A stretch of 64,000 bases of DNA from Kitagawia praeruptora (Eukaryota > Streptophyta > Magnoliopsida > Apiales > Apiaceae). The translations under genes were made by a program, and so were the position numbers. A model generated the notes under the pieces. That model worked only from the letters and a program-made list of their open reading frames with translations. It was not told the DNA's origin and did not search any database. This document shows positions 1 through 11,200 of the stretch, one piece after another; the first letter of the stretch is position 1; every line of letters starts with the position of its first letter. Location of the stretch: contig CM075346.1 of the NCBI GenBank assembly GCA_037693485.1, forward strand, positions 123,492,001 to 123,556,000. The letters are read 5' to 3'.

Positions 1-332
1 CTTCTTCTTTGTTTTCTTACTTAATCAAGCTGAGATGGAAGAAGTTTAAGATGGTATCAGAGCCTGTATTTTTTCTCCGGTGGCATTGCCACATCAGATT
101 GCAAGTTGGCGAGTTAGTTAGTTCAGTAAATAGAGATAGAAAGCTATATGTATAGAAGTTAGTCAGAGATAATTCTTTCTGTTCTTCTGTATATATAAAC
201 AAGAACATGTACACATTGAAACAATCTATCTTTTCAATACAAACAATTATTTTTTCTCATTCTCTCTGCAAAGCTATGTTTCTTCTTCTTTGTTTTCTTA
301 CTTAATCAAGCTGAGATGGAAGAAGTTTAAGA
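1..332 (+). repeat. Copia-1 5' LTR region with a duplicated LTR end and primer site
   Basis: Bases 1-51 match the last 51 bases of the right LTR (22448-22498). Bases 52-81 are a primer site and a short leader. From base 82 the LTR resumes at its internal position (matching 22248 onward) and runs to 332, followed by a second primer site. The second LTR copy therefore lacks about the first 85 bases of a 336-bp LTR. A TATA-like stretch lies near 190-198. The rest of the left LTR is outside the window. Confidence 0.85.
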
Positions 333-344
333 TGGTATCAGAGC
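333..344 (+). other. Copia-1 primer binding site (initiator tRNA-Met type)
   Basis: TGGTATCAGAGC directly follows the LTR end and is complementary to the 3' end of initiator tRNA-Met, the usual primer for plant Copia reverse transcription. A second copy lies at 52-63. Confidence 0.9.
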
Positions 345-733
345 CTGTATATACGATCTTGATCTCCGGTGTCATCTCCGGTGATTAGTAGTTAACTCCG
401 ACGAACGTCATCTTCATCTGGTGAATTAGACGAGTTCTTGAGCTTGATTAAGTGTTCGTAACTGAATTGTTTCATTGCTATCGACTACATTTCATCTAGT
501 GAAAATTTTCTATCATTTCTCGAACAAATCAGGTGTTTTCTTCTCTAATTTCATCTGATCTTGTGTAATTAGTTCGCATTCATCATTACTGATTGTGATC
601 AAGAACTGTTCTTGATTAATTGCTCTGAAAACAAGTGATTCTTGATATCTTTTCTCTGAAACTGAGTTGTTTAGATCGATCTGAAGAATTATTGTTTAGA
701 ATCTGTTCTTGTTGAATTTCTCTGTTGAAAATT

Positions 734-3389
734 ATGTCTGCAAATACAAATCAAGCTGTAAATACGAATCAAGATCCGACTAGTGCATTTTACATACATC
801 CTTCTGATGCAACTGTTAATCAGTTAGTTTCGGTGAAATTTAATGGATCTGGTTATGCAAATTGGAAACGTTCAATGATGCTTACTTTATCTGCTAAGAA
901 CAAACTAGGTTTTGTAAACGGAACAATTACTCAACCTGAATCTACTTCTGTTGAATTTTCTGCTTGGGAGAGATGTAATTCTCTCGTAACTTCCTAGATT
1001 CTGTTTAATTTGGATGAAACCATTGCTAGAAGTGTTCTTTTTCTCAAAACTGCTAGAGACATATGGAAAGATCTTGAAGATCGATTTGGTTTTGTGTCAA
1101 TGACACAAGCTTACTCACTGGAACAGAAATTAGCTGAAATCACTCAAGAAAAATAGAGTGTTTTTGACTTTTATACTTCAATCAAGGCACTTTGGGATAA
1201 TCTAGATGATGCAAATCCCATGCCTAAATGCACTTGTGATAACTGCACATGTACTATGAATCTGAAAGTGCAACAGAAAATCCAAGAACACAGATTGTTA
1301 TAGTTTTTAATGAAGCTTAATGATCAATACTCTTTGGTGAGAGGACATATTTTGCTTATGAATCCTTCACCTACAGTTGCTCAGGCTTATAGGATGATTG
1401 CACAAGAAGAAAATCATAAGGAAAAGTCAAACAATCAGAATGATATCATGGCATTTGTAGCAGATAGAAGATTTGCAAACTCTGGGAATTACAATGCACA
1501 GAGAGCTGGTTACAATTCTGGAAATTTTGCTGGAAATTCTGGTTATAAGTTTGGAAATGCTGCTGGAAATTCTGGAAATTTGGCTGGAAATTCTGGGAAT
1601 GTTACTGGAAACATTGCAAATCGAAAACAGAAACCTGGCTCTAATTACTATTGTACTAATTGCAAAGTACCTGGACATAGTGTTGACAGGTGTTTTAAAA
1701 TACATGGATATCCTGCAGGTTTTAAGCCAAGAGACAGAAAAGTTGCAGCTACAGCAACTTTTACTGGAGACAACACTGTTGGACATGAAGCTTCTTCAAA
1801 CATGCTTTCTGATGATCAGTACAATAAACTTCTTAGTTTGCTCTCAGACCAGAAACTTGTTGAATATAATTCTGACAATTCTCAAGCTCTTTTAGCAGGT
1901 AAACTCTGTATGGTGGCATGTCTAGATTGCAAATGGTTATTAGATAGTGGAGCCACTGATCACATTTCACCAAATCTGGATAATTTTACTGATTACACTA
2001 TTGTAAGTGGATCTGACAATTATATAACCATACCAGATGGTAGAAAAGTACAAGCTATGCATGTTGGTACAGTTGACTTGGGTAATAACATTGTTTTAAA
2101 AGATGTACTACATGTTCCAGATTTCCACTTCAAGTTAATTTCAGTGCACAAATTATGCAAAGACCTTAGTTGTCAACTGATTTTCAATAATGGATCTTGT
2201 CTTTTACAGGACCTTTCTCAGAGCAAGCAGCCAATTCATCTTGGTGAGCTGAGAAATGGTCTCTATACTGTGGATTCAAGCTTTAATTCTCCTAAGCATT
2301 CTCTTACTGCTAAAGTTACAAATGAAGCTCATCTATGGCATCTCAGACTTGGACATGCACCTTATCAACAATTGAAGATTTTACAACTTTCTTGTGATGT
2401 CACTTCTGTCAAAGATTCTATCTGTCAAATTTGTCCATTAGCTAGGCAAACCAAAAATTCATTTCCTCATAGTGCTACTAAAAGTACTTCTGTATTTCAG
2501 TTGTTGCATGTAGATTTGTGGGCGCCTTACAAGGTTAAAACTCAGTATGGTTGTACACAATTTGTGACCATTGTTGATGATTTTAGTAGATACACTTGGA
2601 TACATCTTGTTAAGTACAAATCAGAAGTTGCAGATGTTTTGGAAAAGTTTATTCAATATGCAGAGAAACAATTTCAAACTTCTGTTTTGTGTGTTAGATC
2701 AGACAATGCATCTGAAATTTGTGAAGGAAAATTGAAGATGTATTTCCAAAAGAAAGGGATAGTTCATCAAACTAGTTGTGCATATACACCCCAACAAAAT
2801 GGGGTTGTAGAACGCAAACATAGGCACCTATTAGAGACTGCTCGAGCATTGTTATTTCAATCCAGAGTTCCAAATCAATATTGGGGTGAATGTATACTTT
2901 GTGCTGCTAATTTGATCAACAGAATGCCTTTGTCAAGTATTAATAATCATACTCCTTATAATCTTTTGTACAAAGAAGACCCTTCTTATGACATACTGAA
3001 ACCTTTTGGCTGTCTTTGTTATGTTGCCACCTGCAAGATTGGTCGATCAAAATTGGATCCCAGAGCATCTCCTTGTGTATTTCTTAGCTACTCACCAACT
3101 CAAAAAGGCTATAAGGTAATCGATTTAACTTCAAGAAAATTAACTGTTTCAAGGGATGTCATTTTTCATGAATTACATTTTCCATTTCATAAAATTGCTA
3201 AAGACACTCTCTTAACTGATTCTACTGCTATTCATATACCTGCTATGTCGAGTCCTCAATTTGATCTTTATTCTGATCTTGTCTCAAATGTGACTAATTC
3301 ATCCTCTATACAGTCCACACAGACCACAGAGTCCACAAAAACTCAGTCCACACAATCTTCCATTTCATCACAGTCTACATCTGAGCATA
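734..3389 (+). pseudogene. Copia-1 gag, protease and integrase (5' part of gag-pol, broken)
   Basis: One frame runs from the ATG at 734 to the CACTA insertion. The gag begins MSANTNQ and contains the usual YIHPSD motif. In-frame TAG codons lie at 995-997, 1154-1156 and 1301-1303. After the last one, about 690 codons are open. They encode a Gly/Asn-rich GNSGN repeat stretch (about 1500-1625), a CX2CX4HX4C zinc knuckle (about 1654-1700), an aspartic protease motif LLDSGATDH (about 1938-1965), the LWHLRLGH pre-integrase motif (about 2334), and an integrase core with VDLW, VRSDN and PQQNGVVERKHR carrying the D, D and E residues. I chose the ATG at 734 over the one at 725 because gag homology starts there. 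The frame continues at 19769. The protein cannot be made without readthrough. Confidence 0.9.
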
Positions 3390-3800
3390 CACTACGCCAC
3401 AAATGGCCTATGGCTACACCCAAAAAAGTGTGATTATAGGCCAAAAAGTGTTGCTAAAAGTGCCTGAAACCACCTATGACTATACTTTGACCAAATTTGG
3501 GAGTGTTACAAAAACGGCTGCTACCATAGGGGTCTATGGTAACACTTTTTCGATTTTTGGTAACATGGAAGAAAAGTGTAGCCGTAGACCCCTATGCCAA
3601 CACTTTTCTGATCTGTGGCTACACCCTATAAGATGTTGCTATTGATCTATGGCTACACCATTATCTTTGTAGTAACACTATTAAAAGTGTTGGTGTAGAC
3701 CTATGCCAACACTTTGCTATTCTTTTGCCAACACATAATGAGCAATACTTTAGAATCAATGGCTACATTTTTACAGGCTCTATACCAACATTTTAAATAA
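3390..3800. repeat. CACTA left terminal and subterminal repeats
   Basis: The terminal repeat CACTACGCCACA is followed by about 400 bases with repeated short motifs in both orientations, such as GGCTACAC, GTGTTGCTA, CCAACACTTT and TAGACCCCTATG. Clustered subterminal motifs are the transposase-binding regions of known CACTA elements. Their role here is inferred. Confidence 0.8.
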
Positions 3801-4019
3801 GGCAACATGTGAAATTGAACAATAAAGATTCTCATTCAAAATATTGTCAAACATTCCAATACATAAAGGCTATCAAAAAGCCATTTTAATACATAAAATC
3901 TCATCCAAAATAACTACATCAAATCCACAAACCAACCATCTAAAACCTACCTAATTAAGTTAAATACCGTGAAATAGCTAACTTTAGTAGTTTAAAAGTT
4001 AAGTAGCAACTTATTAGCA

Positions 4020-4281
4020 ACCTCAACACCTTCGGTTTGCAGGGCTTATTCTCGTACTCCTTTATAAGATTAGCACCATGAACAGAGCTTTGGAAATTGT
4101 CCAACTCCCATGTAACACTTTTGTAATCAAGCCCACGCCACTTCACAAGCTACTCGTAGTAACAACTTGAAGTACAAATTTGTCAATACCTCCATTATAT
4201 TGCAGAATTTGCTTCGTACCCTTCTTTCTCAGGAAGTTTAGCTATAGATATATCTCATGTCTTGATGATTTTACCATTCTC
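4020..4281 (-). pseudogene. Captured chromodomain-protein fragment
   Basis: On the minus strand, the frame running down from about 4161 reads YYE-stop-LVKWRGLDYKSVTWEL followed by LIKEYENKPCKPK. The VKWRGLxYxxxTWE core is a chromodomain signature. A possible splice acceptor CAG ends at 4282, and the sequence after it continues toward the chromodomain with stops. The TAG sits where chromodomains usually have Tyr. The spacing and trailing LIKEYE recall plant chromodomain/helicase-like proteins such as MOM1, but I cannot separate that from CHD-type proteins. It is a broken piece of a host gene inside the CACTA. Confidence 0.6.
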
Positions 4282-4359
4282 CTGTAAAAGCAACAGGATT
4301 GTCAACAAATAAACCCACAATTACAACCAAGAAATTAGAGCCTGCTAATACCAACATTT

Positions 4360-4593
4360 TTAAAACGGGAGCACAATGTTATCACTAACAATAACTGGTA
4401 TACAAAGACTCTGGATAGCATCAAAAATTCTGTACGAAGTGGGGGTATCTCCGGCAGGATGCAGGCAGAACTCAGATGTCCTCATCCCTTTAATTGACTG
4501 CTCCTTACCAGTGGCATTCGGAAAACCTTCTTAAGTTATAACTCTATGTTCATTAGCTAATAAATCCCACAACTTCTCTTTCACTAATCCACC
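4360..4593 (-). pseudogene. Captured GT47 exostosin-family glycosyltransferase exon
   Basis: The minus-strand frame starts after a splice-acceptor-like TTTTCAG at 4600-4594. It reads GGLVKEKLWDLLANEHRV, has one in-frame TAA (4531-4533), then continues EGFPNATGKEQSIKGMRTSE, FCLHPAGDTPTSYR, IFDAIQSLCIPVIVSD and NIVLPF before a stop at 4360-4362. The FCLHPAGDTP and PVIVSD motifs are diagnostic of the exostosin domain of plant GT47 enzymes (cell-wall glycosyltransferases of the Golgi). Only about 77 codons remain of a protein normally over 400 residues, and homology stops abruptly at 4360. It is a captured non-functional fragment. Confidence 0.85.
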
Positions 4594-5100
4594 CTGAAAA
4601 ATCACACAAAAATCAGTTAAATTCTGAGAATGTTATGTGGGAAGGTGAGATGTCAAAAGGTGATAAGTGAAAGGAATAATGATAAATGGCAGAAAGGGAC
4701 AACTTTCTTTTTAAAACCTCAGATATAACTGCCAGAACATACATTAATGTAAACATCACTGTCAACAGTGAGTATTTTCGAGCTTAGAAAATATACAATA
4801 CTAGACAAGCGAGAACAGAAATTAAAAGATGCATGTTAGGAACCACGTAAACTAACATTGTTCCCCTGAGTCCCACGTAAAAGATACAGTGAGTTTAATT
4901 TTTTTTTTTCTTCTATTTTTACAATTTCCCATTGAAAGTTCAAAGTGGAATTACACATTGAAGCATCAATTGATATATAATAAATGATTAAAATTTGATG
5001 TTACTGAATGATCACATGCACTTTATATTAGTTCACTTCCACCAGAACTGGTTAGAATGCATTAGACTTTCTATGTATAAGAGCAGGATGTGCATAGCCT

Positions 5101-5186
5101 CTTCGGCTGTAGGTGACTGTTAGGGCTGCCCAAAAGCTGGTTGATCAGATGTAGGTTTCTGAGTTTGAGGTGCTCCATAATTAGGC
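5101..5186 (-). other. Unidentified exon-like segment in CACTA
   Basis: After a possible acceptor TATAG, the minus strand reads a Pro/Gln-rich stretch (NYGAPQTQKP, then SDQPAFGQP), a TAA, and more open sequence. I do not recognise the source. Its position between captured gene pieces in the same orientation suggests it is another captured fragment. Confidence 0.25.
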
Positions 5187-5564
5187 CTATACAATTAGAC
5201 CACAACACAATTAAATAAACATGTGCAATCTTCTTTATAAACTATACTAAAATAGATCAAGAACAGAACACCATTGGTAGGGAATGTATTGCTCTTTTAT
5301 GTGCATAAAAAATAGTCAATATAGACATCTGCAACTGAAATACTATTTCCCTCTGCTTCTTATTTTAAAGATCATGCAATATGAAAATATGAATTTCCAC
5401 AGTTCTAACATTATCTGGACAACCACCTCAAAGTAGAAATAGTGTCTTGATATTCTCAAGCTAAATAAAACATTAAACTTTATTGTTTTTTTTTAAACCA
5501 AGCCAAATTAATATCAAACCTATCACATTCATATTAATAAACAAGAAGCATAAATTAGTAGTAC

Positions 5565-5622
5565 CTAGTAGATGGTCTTCCAATGATCCTAATGACATAT
5601 ACTCATAAACCAGAAGTCTCTG
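5565..5622 (-). pseudogene. Captured receptor-like cytoplasmic kinase fragment
   Basis: The minus strand encodes QRLLVYEYMSLGSLEDHLL followed by a GT donor-like GGTAC. LLVYEYMxLGSLEDHL is the hinge region between the kinase N- and C-lobes of the RLCK VII (PBS1/PBL) family of plant immune-signalling kinases, where the usual residue is P in MPLGSLE. Only 19 codons remain, with no catalytic loop. It is in the same orientation as the other captured pieces. Confidence 0.7.
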
Positions 5623-5658
5623 ATTTTACGAGTTAATAATTAATTGTAAACTGCGTAC

Positions 5659-5720
5659 CAAGTCCATTTGCCTCACATGTCCTCATAATTCTAAGCCTCT
5701 TGACAGATGAAACAAACATC
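5659..5720 (-). other. Unidentified exon-like segment in CACTA
   Basis: The segment is bounded on the minus strand by a TTTCAG acceptor and a GTACG donor. One frame reads MFVSSVKRLRIMRTCEANGL without a stop. I do not recognise the source gene. A nearby stretch at 5840-5910 (minus, following GAGCAG) is also open, reading DDKYQYMCENKDNKVHG. Both could be captured exons. Confidence 0.25.
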
Positions 5721-6043
5721 CTGAAATACAAACAAAAGCATAAGTCTCTAGCCTGACACCTTGAATAAAAATTGTCTCCTTTAGTGTCTTCCATCGATTG
5801 CATAGAAAATCTCATTTAGAAAATCAAGAATTAAATAATTTTCATATTGGTTTTGTCCCATGGACCTTGTTATCTTTGTTTTCACACATGTATTGGTACT
5901 TGTCATCCACCTGCTCTCATGAATAACCAGTAAATTGAATAATTAAATCTAGGGCTACCAAAAACTCAAGTACTATCTGAAAAGCTGTCTAACAGCATAT
6001 GAGGATATAGATAATCTTTGGAAGGAAATAGAGGTAAAAGTAC

Positions 6044-6124
6044 CTCGACTGTGAATTCTGGCTCTACAGGATTAACAAGGAGAACACCTTCTGGATAGGC
6101 CAATTTTGACCTCTTTCTGGTAGT
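6044..6124 (-). other. Unidentified exon-like segment in CACTA
   Basis: The minus strand reads RKRSKLAYPEGVLLVNP then VEPEFTVE between a CAG acceptor (6127-6125) and a GTAC donor (6043-6040). The open frame and matching splice signals look like a captured coding exon, but I do not recognise the family. Confidence 0.35.
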
Positions 6125-6814
6125 CTGTCATATGGAAGAGGCATGTATCTTTGTCAATTATCTGTCATGGCCATGTAGCGAAACCTACAATGCAGACACA
6201 ACCTCAACCTCCTCATGTCAATTACTTGACTTTTATTTAATATAAGATTTATAGGCATTTTATAGAGGAACTCCGATTAACATGAATATATGCATTAGGC
6301 TTTCATCTCAATAATTTCTTATTAAATTGCAGGACGATAATTAAAGGAACTCTCTGCTTTAGCTCTTATACAGAGGATTATGTGTCATGCTCTCTGTATG
6401 AGCACATGTCTAACAATGAATAATAGGATTATAGTAACTCATATAGTTCATATCAAATTAAGCTTTTGGATCAGTAGATTACTTATCAACAATTATAAGA
6501 ATTATAATTATCAGGAATTATAAGAATTACTTATAATCCTTATAAATGTCCTATTTTGGATCAGTAGATTACTTATCAGTAGATTACTTATCAGCAATTA
6601 TAGCAAGAGATTTATTAGGATATATGGATGCTATGAGACGGAATGCTGCTACCGATACTTGATTCAGTAAAAATAGCGATAGTAACTGTCGGAAAAATCT
6701 GCATGGTGTTTCAATATTAGTATTAATTATATGATCCTAAGTTCATACATCTAAAGAAATTGTTAATGTATATAGAAAAGAACATAAGATATACATTTAG
6801 GTACAATACCATAC

Positions 6815-6879
6815 CTTTCTGGTTCAGGGCTGTAACCTATGACATAGTAGGTTAGTCCGCACCAAATAAAAGCATATAC
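6815..6879 (-). pseudogene. Captured PDR-type ABCG transporter fragment
   Basis: The minus strand reads YAFIWCGLTYYVIGYSPEPE between a TTTAG acceptor and a GTATGG donor. W-x-x-LTYYVIGY is typical of the first transmembrane block of plant full-size ABCG (pleiotropic drug resistance) transporters. About 21 codons remain. It follows the invertase exons in the same transcriptional direction, in the place where the last invertase exon would be expected. Confidence 0.6.
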
Positions 6880-7215
6880 CTAAATGATTGAAAAACTTTG
6901 GAGTTCATTTTGGGATTGTTAGAGCCCGAGGCAGGCTTAATAAGTGAGCGTAAGGTCTTTTCACTGGAAAAAATAGTACCAGCACAAAAGTAAATATTTT
7001 CGGTTCTCTAGGTGGAATCACCGTATAATAATGTTGGTGATGAGAACTATAAAAACGTGAAAAGTTTGCTTAAAAATTCTAGTAACAACTTGCGTAATCT
7101 TTAGTAAAAGGGTGGGGAGTTGCAATCTTAGGTTCAAGTCCATTAGGGGTAATGATTGTATGAGTATTTAACCTTCCTAATAAGACATGCCATCACAAAG
7201 AGATGATCAACTTAC

Positions 7216-7303
7216 CAATATCCTGACTGTTAATTTTTCACCTCTGAGTACTGGAACTGTACTGCCATAAATCTCTTTGTCAACATCGGTTGCCTTGGAA
7301 GAC
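7216..7303 (-). pseudogene. Captured acid invertase, penultimate exon
   Basis: An 88-base exon on the minus strand with intact TGCAG acceptor and GTAAG donor. It reads SSKATDVDKEIYGSTVPVL then RGEKLTVRIL, a strong match to the plant vacuolar acid invertase (GH32) exon that precedes the VDHSIIESF exon. There is no internal stop. The next expected exon was not found; an ABCG fragment follows instead. Confidence 0.85.
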
Positions 7304-7611
7304 CTGCACAATTAAGCAACACGTTTAAATTGAATGCATTGTGCAGATTGCGAACAATATATTATACATAATTGTTAACATTATCTTGTTCTGTTTCTGA
7401 TAACATTTTCGCTGATCATTTCACAAGATAAAGGCATTTTTCATGATTTCTTACTGGTGTCCCATGAAGCAATCAGATGTTTACGTGTCAAGAAGACAAC
7501 AACATAAATTATTTTTCAATAGTTTTAGTTTTCCATCTTGACATCTAGGCTATGCGCACTTAACATATTAGTAGGTGCAGAAAAATTGCAACAAAGAGAT
7601 GACAAACATAC

Positions 7612-7923
7612 CTTGACTGATCAGCACAGAAAAAGGTCTTGAGGTTTCCATCAGATCCTTTAGCGATGTAAAAGTAGATAGGTGTTTGCTCCGAAAGATC
7701 TTTATCAGCAAGAATCAATAAACCAAATGGTCCTAATGCACCCCTCCGAGAAGCCCCCCCCCCCGCGCTGTTTTTACAATCGTACACCTCATTTTTCTTT
7801 TGTACTCTCTCCAAACTTTCCTTATCAATCTCAAATTCAACTGTAATATCCGTACACCTCATTTTTCTTTTTTACTCTCTCCAAACTTTCCTTATCAACC
7901 TCAAATTCAGCTGTAATATCTAA
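7612..7923 (-). pseudogene. Captured acid invertase exon with 70-bp tandem duplication
   Basis: The minus-strand exon begins after TTGCAG and ends before GTATG. It encodes LDITAEFEVDKESLERV, then repeats the same stretch because of a tandem duplication, then GALGPFGLLILADKDLSEQT, PIYFYIAKGSDGNLK and TFFCADQSR. These are hallmark motifs of the C-terminal beta-sandwich of plant vacuolar invertase. The duplicated unit (about 7781-7850 and 7851-7920) is 70 bp, not a multiple of three, so the frame is lost. A run of C residues (about 7757-7765) lies where a Gly/Ala-rich stretch is expected. Confidence 0.88.
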
Positions 7924-8039
7924 CTGCAATTTTTCCATCATTATCAAATTATAATTAGCAAACAGTATTAGCCAAGCTAGTAAAATAATGTGCAACAACA
8001 TTTCCCAGTTATGCCATCAACATGACTGCACAAATATAC

Positions 8040-8201
8040 CTGATTTCCTGAGTCAATTTCAAGTGGCACAACTGCACCAACGTTAATCTCCAAACTTTCG
8101 AATACCGTTTTGTTTAATCTCAACTTATTAACCTCTTCTATAGGCCATTGAAGTAAGTTGCTCCCAGTTTTATGATCAAACAATATCGTCCTTGGAATGC
8201 C
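8040..8201 (-). pseudogene. Captured acid invertase exon
   Basis: A 162-base minus-strand exon. It reads IPRTILFDHKTGSNLLQW, PIEEVNKLRLNKTVFESLEI and NVGAVVPLEIDSGNQ and ends at a GTATA donor. The LFDxKTGSNLLQWPxEE motif is highly specific to plant acid invertases. The acceptor is AACAG, the complement of CTGTT, which is the Gypsy-1 target site. The exon is now separated from its upstream intron by 10 kb of Gypsy-1. Confidence 0.88.
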
Positions 8202-8206
8202 CTGTT

Positions 8207-11200
8207 TGTAATAACCCTAACTTTGGCAATGCTACAGTGATCCTATAAATAGTAAATTTCGAGGATTTAGAGAAATGGTATATAGGTACTCTATAATGGA
8301 AACATAAAATGAATAAACAGAAAACATATTAGTGTTGTACAATGGAAATAAGTGACTCGAAATGACGTTAGATTTCAGAAATTCCTGAAAAATGGATTTT
8401 TAGGATTTTGATTTCGAATAAGCTTCTATTAGATGTTAAGGAGCATGGAAACATTATAAGAATTATATATTGAGGGATTAGTGAATTTAGGTTAAACCAA
8501 AGGATTATTAAGTTAAGAGAATACCAAAGGAATTTGGATTGTTAAATGATTTCAAAACCACTGAGATAATGAGGTAAATTCGAAACGAACCACAATTAGA
8601 CGAATATGGAGATTAAGCAACCAAGATTAGTAATATAACAATGATACATACCACATTATCATTTATAAGAATTAGTAGCAAATTACTTGGGAAAAATCAA
8701 GAAAAAGAGAATAATGAGGTCATATATATGATGTCACATTCCACTAATCCAAAGTTTAAGGGGTAAATTAGTCTTTTAACCTTGGAAAAAATCTACCAAG
8801 CTTCCAACACAATCTAGATTAGTAGTAATTAAGATAAGATCAAAGAAATAAACACAAAAATCTCTCCCCCTTTCTCTTATACTCCATTCGGCAAAACCTA
8901 GAAAAAAAAGAAAGAAAAAAATTTCAAAACCCTAGCTCTCTTCAAGATCAATTCAAGGGAAAAATCATGGAGCTTCTTGGAGGATAGGAAGGATCACCCA
9001 CCAAGTTTCATAGCCATCCATCATTGTTTAGTAAGGTAAAGAAATTCTCAAAGTTGCTTGATGAATAGTGAAACCTTGGAATTAACTTTGTTTTAATGGT
9101 TTATTTAGTTGATTCAAGCTATATTAGGAGTGTTTAAAGAGTACCCAAAGCTTATTAAGTGTTCTTCAAGCTTCATAGAGGTATAACAATCCTTTCCCCT
9201 TTGTATTTATGATGATTTTTGAGTTGGTTAGTGGTTAGTTAATATAAATGTTAAGTTATGATGATTTTGTGATATAAATGGTTGGAATGGACATGGGAAG
9301 TTTGTTGTGAACTTGTAACCATGGTTGGGAGGTATCCCACATGGTGTAGGGTCTGAAAGGAGTATGGAATGATGGTTTTGGAGTGGTGTAATTTTGGAAA
9401 GTATGAAATTACAGCAGTTATAATGTCCGATTTTCGTTAGAACGAAAACTGCCCTGTTTTGTGACCCCTGTATTCATACGGTACCTCACTGCCTAGGTTA
9501 CCAATTGGCCATGAAATGATAGATCTTAGTTCATAGATCATTTTGATATAAGGTGCGTTAAAATCTGACGTACGGTTTAGGAGAAAAGTCAGTTTTAGTG
9601 AAAGGCGTTCGGTAACCGAGAAAATGTAAATGTATCAACTTTGAGGCTATGATCAACCTACTTAGACATTTTTAAAAATTATGAAACTTTGGGATAATAT
9701 GGTAGAGTAGTCAAAGAGACATTACCAGTTGACCTCGTAGTAAAAGTCAAAATCTATAATTTATGGGGATTTTTACAGTTAAGTGTGGTCGTTAGGGGAA
9801 ATGGTGAAAAACCACTGAAACTTCGATTGAGCTTGTAAATGGTTAAGTCCTTGAACCTTTGGGGTAATAATAATACGTTAAACATATGTTGAAGTGTAAA
9901 GGGTTTTGTATACAAGAGGGTAGTGAGTCAGAGATGTGGTATTCTAATGACGGTCCTTTTGTGTTTATAGAAATTCCGGAGGAGGAACCAGCCATATTGT
10001 CAGGATACAGAAACCGAGGCAAGATCCTTCTATCCCTACTTTAAAAATTATTTATCTTTGGAATAATAATGATATCATGGAATATATTTATGTATATGTG
10101 ATGCTTTTGTTGCTATATTGCAAAGAATATATTCTCTTGATTGTGGGAAGTTAAAGAGAGATGGATATGTTTTCTGAAATATGAATATAGAGATGATTAC
10201 GAATGGAGCGAATATGCTCTAGGGTAAAAGAGATATGAAAGAGAATGGTATCAGTTGTTATCTAGGGTTATATGGTTTATAATGCTATATTATAAACATT
10301 CTTTTAGTGTATGATATATACATATATTTTATAGAAATAATGTGCGAGAATGGAAATGTGAAATGGTGTTGGTAAATTGAATAATGATCTTATAAAAAGG
10401 GGGATTAGCAACAAACTTGCATAAGAGGCTGTGTCAGGGCTGTGTGCGACATAGTCTAGCATTCATGATTCGGCACGAAGATGCCAAGGGAGGATGTTAG
10501 CAGGTGGCCTTCCTCCAGGAGGATGTTAGCAGGTGGCCTTCCTCCAGGGATGATGTTAGCAGGTGGCCTTCATTCCTTCTACCGGTAGTAAAAAATGTAC
10601 GGGTACAGAGGACGACTGATCATCGTGCCTCACGTGTTTGACAACAGTGAAAACCCCCATAATAATTGAATGAAGAATAAATGATAAAGTCAGATTGGTA
10701 TACTGAAAAGGGAAAATGATATGAAACGATGAAATTATTGTTATAGATGAAGAGAAACTGATTTTATACTAATTTATAAAAATTGCTGTATAGGAAGGAA
10801 ATGAGAAGATGATAGTGAGAGATTTATTCAAGTATTCATATTATTTTAAGTTATTACACTGAAAGGGTATATTGATTATTATATTATTTAAGAAGAGAAA
10901 CTGATACTGTATTATCTTAGATTTCTTTCTTATAATAGTAAGTGGATGATGTATTATTAAATAAGAGTTTTATTCTTCCTTAAAGTTTATAATTTGATTA
11001 CTGCTTACATATGTATATACATGTATACTTGGTTACATTTTCAATTCTAGTTTACCATATTATCTTGCTGAGCTATTATAGCTCACTCTTGCTACTTATC
11101 TATATACAGCTAGGTATGCCAATACTACGCAGAACGCCCCGCAAGAGGGTAAGGGAAAGGCGACCTTCTGAGAGCTCGTTAGCGTCAATCCCCGAGGTAG

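Noticed and set aside
1427..1895. Overlapping ORFs in other frames of Copia-1 gag
   Set aside because: They are shadows of the Gly/Asn-rich repeat in the gag frame.
3390..8206. CACTA transposase genes
   Set aside because: Looked for TNPD- or TNPA-like ORFs on both strands and found only short captured gene pieces.
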